A stretch of 64,000 nt of DNA from Perilla frutescens. Its lineage: Eukaryota > Streptophyta > Magnoliopsida > Lamiales > Lamiaceae. Position numbers and translations under genes: made by a program. The DNA lies in contig BRKX01000014.1 in NCBI GenBank assembly GCA_026008535.1, forward strand, positions 51,447,006 to 51,511,005. The letters are read 5' to 3'. The notes under the pieces were generated by a model. It did not search any database. It was not told where the DNA came from and saw only the letters and a list, made by a program, of their open reading frames with translations. Of the stretch, positions 58,383 through 64,000 are shown piece after piece; the first letter of the stretch is position 1, and every line of letters starts with the position of its first letter.

Positions 58383-60030
58383 TGATGAGTGCTTGAATTG
58401 CACTCATTTGCACTCAATAGCACTCGCTTTTGAGTGCACTTACACTAGGTTTATGTATTTATGTATGTTAATATTGTATATATTGTCTTTGATCTTTAAT
58501 TTTGTTATAAGTGGCCAATACAGTATTTTTTGGGTTAATATAGTACATATCAAAGTTGAATTGGGATTTCGATCATCAAAGGCAGCACAAGACTTGAAAA
58601 GATGAAAAAAACCAAGCGTTGGGCTCAGACGCGGCTTAGAGGCGCGACCCAGTAACGGTCGTGTAGCACACCCCTCCGGGTGCGGCATCCAGGCGCAGGG
58701 CAGGTCGTGCCCCAGGGCCTCTGTAACACGGCCTCGGCCTCCAGGCTCAAGCGGTTTGCCCGCTTTTCAGCCACTTCAGAGACGTGTTTTTCTTTGTTCC
58801 ACACACGGCCTCCGGGCGCAGGGCAGGTCGCACCCCAGGGCCTCTGCAACATGACCTCTGGGCGCGACCAGTCTACGCGCTTTTCAGCCACTTCAAAGAC
58901 GTGTTTTCCTTTATTTCGAACGCGGTCTCCAGGCGCGACTTTGACGAGGTCGCGTTCGGGACTGACGAATCCGCTTTTTGACTTTTGGCATTCAATTATT
59001 GGTCCACTTCTTTATATATCTATTGGGGATTTCAAAGATCGACCCCAACACCCCTTAGAGTCGAAAATACACAAGGAGAACACCACATTTGGTGATTTTT
59101 GATGATCAAGAAGAAGGAAGATCCATCCATCCATTTGAAGATTCAAGCCATTAGATTGAAGAAGAGTGTTCTACATTGGGTTTTATCATCTCTTCTCCTC
59201 TTTTAATCTTGTATTTAGAATGGGTTTTTGTTCCTCCTTTTCTATTCTTGATTTTATTGTGAATATGGTTGGTTAGAGCATTATGGCTCTAGGATGTGGT
59301 AAATAATGTGAATATTGATCTTGATTTGGGTTCTATATATATGATTTTTATTGTGAATATGGTTAGCTAGAGCCTTAGGGCTCAAGGTTTTAATCCATGC
59401 TTGAGCTTGAATGATGTTGTTTGAGTGGCCTTCTTACTAACATCACATGTATGAATCACTTTCATCTAGTGAATCCCATGATCATAAGCATGCTTGGTTT
59501 AAATCTACATAGTTGTCTTCTTAGTCGAATGTCGATTTTGTGGAAGGAAATGTGACCCCTTAGAGCCTTTGGTAGGTGCGACCTGGGAATGCGTTAGAGA
59601 TAGCCATCCTTGTCGCATTCTCAATTAAGGAGATATTTGAGAGATGCTTCTTCTATATCCGTGGTCTTCCTACCTATGAACTTAGCATGATCGTGTGTTT
59701 AAATCCTTGTTGTTTGATCAATAGGAGCATTGTGTATCCATATCCTAGAGTCTTGCCTTTATTTATCATCTTCAAATCTCTCTCTCTCTTATTGGTATTG
59801 TTTCTTGATTACTCTTTAGTTTGTTTATTGTTATTGTTTGGTGTTTAATCATTTATTCATGCATTGGTTTTGTGTTAAGATAAACAACCCTCTCCTTATC
59901 ATAGTCTAGATATTCTGCTCGTCTATCGTCGTGGTACTTGCATTTTCTTATTCCAATTCCTTTTCCCTGTGGATTGACCTCGTTTCATCCTTGCTACAAA
60001 TACACACACACACACACACACTAATTATCA
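58383..60030 (+). repeat. Athila-like LTR, plus orientation (solo or truncated)
   Basis: TGATGAG at the left and TTATCA at the right are inverted ends. A TATA-like TTTATATATC is at 59012, downstream of a GC-rich repeat. The right part has CCCTGTGGATTGACCTCG and TTGCTACAAATAC, which match inverted features of the 13-kb Athila LTR's U5 side (GTAGCAAG, CCACAAGGAA). No primer site or PPT adjoins it, and no 5-bp duplication was found (GAGCT against GATAT). Confidence 0.5.
58620..58980. repeat. GC-rich imperfect tandem repeat in the 58.4-60.0 kb LTR
   Basis: Units of about 120-130 bp share GGGCGCAGGGCAGGTCG or its variant, CCCCAGGGCCTCTG, CGCTTTTCAGCCACTTCA and GACGTGTTTT. The position upstream of TATA parallels the U3 repeat of the full Athila element, but the sequence is different. 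Confidence 0.8.
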
Positions 60031-60686
60031 GATATAATTTTATTTTATTAACTTAAAAAATAAAGTTAAATAATAATTTCCTTCAAATTAATTTTATTTA
60101 GCAAAGTGTTTTTTTTACGATATATTTCTCCCCCAAATTGGCTACACAATATCAGAATTTTAATTCATAGTATTAAATGAAATTTGGGTGTTTCTAAATA
60201 CACCTCTTATTTATCTTTATACACCACTATTAAAATTAATTCAAAACAAAATAATTAATAAATTATTTAAATACCCTTTCCTTTTTGCTTTGATTTTATT
60301 TTTCTTTTTTATGTTTTATTGTCCCTTTTTTCTTTGATTTTATTTTTCTTTTTTATGTTTTTAGGCCACATCAACGCCAAGTGGAGTCGTGAGTGACGTG
60401 TAAGCGACCGAGGTCGCGAATAATTATTTATTTTTCGGGTATTATCTAATTTTTGATTTTTTTTTAATGATGCAAAGATATCTTCTTTTTATGATGTCTT
60501 CATATTTCTCCTAATTAAATTGAATACACAATACCAATATTTCAATTTATAATATTAAGTAACATTCAATAAGTTAAATCATACAATTATTCGATACAAA
60601 ATAATAAAAAACATTGAGGATGAATTTCAATGTAGATGCTCTCTATTTTACAAGACAATTAGAGAATGCAAAAACGATACATTCCT
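60031..60686. other. AT-rich intergenic
   Basis: Nothing was recognised beyond T-rich tandem words near 60290-60350 (TTTGATTTTATTTTTCTTTT occurs twice). Confidence 0.5.
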
Positions 60687-61142
60687 TCATAATAGAAAAT
60701 ATAATTTTTTTTTAAATATATCCAGCCACTGGAAGAGTAACACAAGAAACCCGCTACTGCGAACCTCAGCCGAATTAGTTAAAACCTTCCAAGCCATTCT
60801 CATAACCAAACTCTTTCTCAGATGTATTAAAGATGTTACCCCTAGACCACCCTCCTCTTTAAGAGCACAAACACGTTCCCATGCAACGGCGGAACGAGAT
60901 GAAACATAAATATCCCCGGTCCAAATAAAATTCCAGCATGCTTTCTCAATTGAATTTAACAGCGACACTGGCCACTTATAAATGAGCATTAAATGCAGCG
61001 CAGAGCTAGTAATAACCGAGTTAACAAGACACACTCTCCCTGCAATCGACAAAAGACAACCCTCCCATTTTGAGAACTTTGCTAACACTGAATCCGCTGC
61101 ATCTTGAAACACATTAACACAATATACTTCATACAGAGTCAA
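60687..61142 (-). pseudogene. LINE reverse transcriptase C-terminal fragment
   Basis: The frame contains KFSKWEGCLLSIAGRVCLVNSV, then a YKWP and NFIWTGD segment, then WERVCALKEEGGLGV. These are the hallmarks of the region after the RT core in plant L1-like elements (before the zf-RVT domain). The catalytic YADD region and endonuclease are absent, so it is a short dead fragment. It is abutted by, or inserted next to, the 3' end of the Ulp1 pseudogene. Confidence 0.8.
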
Positions 61143-61170
61143 AATATCATAAAGTAGACAGGATTTAGTC

Positions 61171-63731
61171 TCACAATGATGGTATCAACTCAAGATTTGT
61201 ATCCTCAAATATCTCTGCACAATATCTCATACGAAATTCAGGTCCCAACTGTGGCTTCATGACTTCCACTGGCCAATTGCTTATAAGAAGTTCCAACATT
61301 TTAATCGATAGTACTCCGCAATCCCATGAGTTTGTCTGCTGCGGTGTGGTCTAATACTTCCTCATAGTCCACGGGTAGCACGGTCGATATGGAAGCCTTT
61401 TCTTAGCCCAAATATGGTAAGAATCTATCAGTAGTGGGACATTTCGGGCAACAAAGTGGAAGTCGCGGCTGGTTTCACTCCAAGCAGAATCACTGCTCAG
61501 CGTGTCATACACCACAATTTCACACTTTATCAAATCTAGCACATACAAGACCCAATGAGTTTTTCTTGTATGTGCGACTCCGAAAACATGGTCCACATCT
61601 TCCCACGGTGTACCCCCAGCTTTTGGGAGCTTGCCTACCACATACTTTGTCATCAATTTTTTCCCCGGTTCAAAGCAATCGGCGCTCAAAAATTCAACAA
61701 TATGTCAAGTTGTTGTGCATTTTAAAAGAAAATAAAATTAGTAGAAAAAACGGAATTGTGTTGATTATAGCCAATTGAATAATTACTTGTGCTTATGAAA
61801 TTACCTCATGCCCGAGCCATGCTTGCGGCTCCCAAAGGCGTGTAAATAAATTTCTCTGACGCTTGTCGTTCCAAGCTGTCTTTATATGACCCCTTATCGC
61901 CGAGCCATACCAATCACTGAACCTCTTGATCAAATGTGCAGGCCACGATGAGCAAGGATTGTAAGTAGAAACATATGATACTTCAGTCCCAACCACCTCC
62001 ACATCATCGTCACTACTGCTTTTTCTTGCTTTATGTAACGAAGTGGCTGCACATGAAGTGGTTCCACCATAGAACTATCACCCACAAAGGTATTGGCTTT
62101 CTCAACCACACCACCCACAGAGGTATTGGCTTCATTAACCATCTCAAGATCCATACGTATCGGTGTAAACTTTCTTTGCTTTCTTCACCTAAACGACACT
62201 TTGATAACAGGAGGCACAGGACTTGCAACATCAGGCTTATCTATCTGCATATCTATGGTAGTCTCAACCGCATGTAGATTATCAGATTTCACTTCGAAAC
62301 CTAATGGATCACGGAGAACCAGTGTAGAGAGTAGATCATCACCAATTAATAGATCTGGATTCCAAACGGAAGAAATCTTGTCCACAATATTGTCGAGCAT
62401 CACCTCCGCCGCTTTTAAGTCAGATGACTTAACACGCGACACCTCTGAATCTTCAGAAGGAGACTGAGGTTTCTTCTTCTTCCCGTATAGATCATCTATC
62501 ACCGGTGAGCTCCTGGCATCCCTTGTTGGAGAGGCCGTGGCATCCATATTCGGAGAGCTCTCTTTGCTCAACTTCTGAGACCTCTCCAACATAGCATCTC
62601 TTGTTGGAAAGGCTGTGGCATCCATAGGTGGAGCGCTCTCTGTGGTCAACTTCAGAGACCTCTCCAACATGTTCAAAATGTTGTTGCACATAAGCTCAAC
62701 TCTCTTCAATCTTTCGTCGAACTTAGAGCACTGCGAGAGTCATTTAAATCAATACATAAGACACGTAGACTACAAAAAATTCACATGACACGGATAATAA
62801 ATGATGAAAATATTTACTCACACAACAGTCGTTGCCTTCATTGATTCTATCTTGAACCGGCTCATTCCCATCACCGACAGATGCACCTATCTGTGCTCGT
62901 TTATTTTGTGTGGTATAATCATCATCTTTGGGTAGCTTAGGATGGCTCGTCTCATCACCTGAGGCCACCAACCTCGAAACAACTTCAATCTATGAAATGA
63001 AAAGTGTGATTTTAGCAAATAAATTTAAGTTGAAACTACATAATTATTGATTTAAATCTTTATGAAACCTGCCCAAACTCGGCATCAATCAGCTTCGAAA
63101 CCTCCTTCGAGCTGATGGAGCCAACCTTGCTTCTCCAGCGGAGTATTCGAGGCCACACCTCATCTCCGTCAGCCATATACGTTGCGCATCGACTACCTAC
63201 ACGAGGAATAGCTTCATATGCCCAAACTTGCAAGGCATATGAAAAACCACGGCAGTTGATGTTCGCCCTGCGTGTGGCTGTCTTTATCTTTTTGGGACCT
63301 ATGTAATCACAAAACTGCTCTTTTAGTGAAGAAACAAAAAACTTAAAGGCCACCGTGCCCCAAGGAAAATTATTAAATGAGTTCAAATCACCGACAATGT
63401 GAAAGTACTGCATGTCGATCTTCTTACTACTCTTATCTTGCATCAGCAAGACAGAATACAAAAACAAAAGCAGTGCTAGTCTCAACGTCGTGAGCCCTTC
63501 ACCGCCATTCTTCTCATAGAAATCTTTGAAAGCTTTCTCGATATCCGCTACTCTGATGGTGTTATTTCCACCAAAGTGCTCTGAATGTAACGTCGAGGAG
63601 CTTGGAACCGATGGTTCCGGCCCGAACGCAAGACCAGTAATCAAGAAAAATTCAGTAGGGCTAAAAATGACGTCCGAGTTACCAATTGTAAAGACAAATC
63701 TCCATTTAGACGCAGCCCAATCCATCCTCAA
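61171..63731 (-). pseudogene. DUF1985-Ulp1 (C48 protease-like) gene, transposon-associated, decayed
   Basis: Exon-like blocks on minus: 63731-63069 (DUF1985: FSPTEFFLITGLAFG, FKDFYEKNGGEG, WAYEAIPRVG), 62990-62822, 62730-62189 (Ser/Lys-rich, with a 35-residue repeat LERS-KL..DATA-PTRDA present twice), about 62154-61804, and the Ulp1-like domain 61689-61171. The protease part keeps the catalytic His-Trp (THWVLYVLDL), an Asp (YDTLSSD), and PQQ..WDCG with the catalytic Cys at 61318-61320. Lesions are TGA at 62185-62187, a frameshift near 62035, and TAG at 61351-61353 before the Cys. Family knowledge: this domain pair occurs in plant MULE-borne Ulp1-like genes of unknown role. The start lies near the window edge and is not determined. 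Confidence 0.82.
63411..63668 (-). repeat. Inverted repeat arm 1 (within the DUF1985 exon)
   Basis: Reads, on minus, from the PTEFFLITG segment down to KKIDMQ, and is matched in inverted orientation by 63745-64000. The spacer is about 75 bp. Confidence 0.9.
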
Positions 63732-63744
63732 TACGAGTTGTTTT

Positions 63745-64000
63745 TGGCCCTACTGAATTTTTCTTGATTACTGGTCTTGCGTTCGGGCCGGAACCATCGA
63801 TTCCAAGCTCCTCGATGTTACATTCAGAGCACTTTGGTGGAAATAACACCATCAGAGTAGCAGATATCGAGAAAGCTTTCAAAGATTTATGTGAGAAGAA
63901 TGGCGATGAAGGGCCCACGGCGTTGAGACTAGCACTGCTTTTGTTTTTGTATTCTGTCTTGCTGATGCGACATAAGAGTAGTAAGAAGATCGACATGCAG
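63745..64000 (+). pseudogene. Second, head-to-head copy of the DUF1985 exon (truncated by window end)
   Basis: On plus it gives GPTEFFLITGLAFGPEPS and onward to KSSKKIDMQ, the same protein segment as the minus-strand DUF1985 exon, with about ten residue differences (for example MRHKSSKK against MQDKSSKK). It is open to the last base. The start of the domain is missing, so the copy begins inside the exon. Confidence 0.88.

Noticed and set aside
62093..62467. 124-codon plus-strand frame
   Set aside because: Antisense shadow of the Ser/Lys-rich exon of the DUF1985-Ulp1 pseudogene.
1..64000. CRISPR arrays, bacterial operons, defence islands or prophage
   Set aside because: No direct-repeat/spacer pattern, ribosome binding sites or operon packing; introns and plant transposons dominate.

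Overview
The window is nuclear DNA of a flowering plant, almost certainly a eudicot. It is AT-rich and mostly intergenic. It carries a plant receptor-like protein, a plant NLR resistance gene with phase-0 introns, an Athila-type Ty3 retrotransposon, a copia remnant, MULE, hAT, CACTA and Helitron-like pieces, and DUF1985/Ulp1 coding debris. The NLR architecture suggests an asterid such as the Lamiales, but that is a weak inference. No prokaryotic, organellar or viral genome signature was seen.

Left part (1-16.6 kb): the 3' end of an LRR receptor-like protein gene (1-999, +), then an old hAT-like element (about 2165-16570) split by a full-length minus-strand Athila element (2827-16161). The Athila element has a perfect 5-bp target duplication (GTTTG), LTRs of 1542 and 1518 bp that are about 98.7% identical by eye, a tRNA-Asp primer binding site, gag, pol, a third ORF and two polypurine tracts. 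Its reading frames are broken, so this copy is not autonomous.

Centre-left (16.6-32 kb): a decayed LRR exon, a CACTA-like remnant containing a tRNA-derived SINE-like insertion, a Helitron-like 3' end, and a large CC-NBS-LRR gene on the minus strand. Exon 1 (31915-28967) encodes CC, NB-ARC and the first LRRs. Six further LRR exons follow, all phase 0, arranged as two copies of a three-exon module (A-B-C, A'-B'-C') with a period near 3.4 kb. The joined frame is about 2480 codons. Copies of the NLR upstream sequence at 39.35 and 40.44 kb, and the LRR pseudo-exon at 16.8 kb, show that the locus is a worn NLR cluster.

Centre-right (32-52 kb): no intact gene. It holds a 3372-bp solo LTR with a 5-bp TSD (GATGA), several foldback/MULE-type elements with clear 9-10 bp TSDs, a copia LTR remnant interrupted by one of them, tandem duplications and AT-rich DNA.

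Right part (52-64 kb): exon fragments of an ER-type Ca2+-ATPase and of a crooked-neck-like splicing factor lie side by side. The second is interrupted by a 2.1-kb MULE with a perfect 10-bp TSD. Then come a bidirectional tandem-repeat block, two LTR-like segments with their U5 ends outward, a LINE fragment, and a decayed DUF1985-Ulp1 gene whose DUF1985 exon is duplicated head to head at the window end.

The strongest candidates for something new are the two-fold LRR exon module in the NLR gene, the U3-like GC-rich repeat inside the Athila element upstream of its third ORF, the GAGAAAAT MULE family carrying gene-like cargo, and the DUF1985 palindrome. All coordinates and percentages were read by eye.
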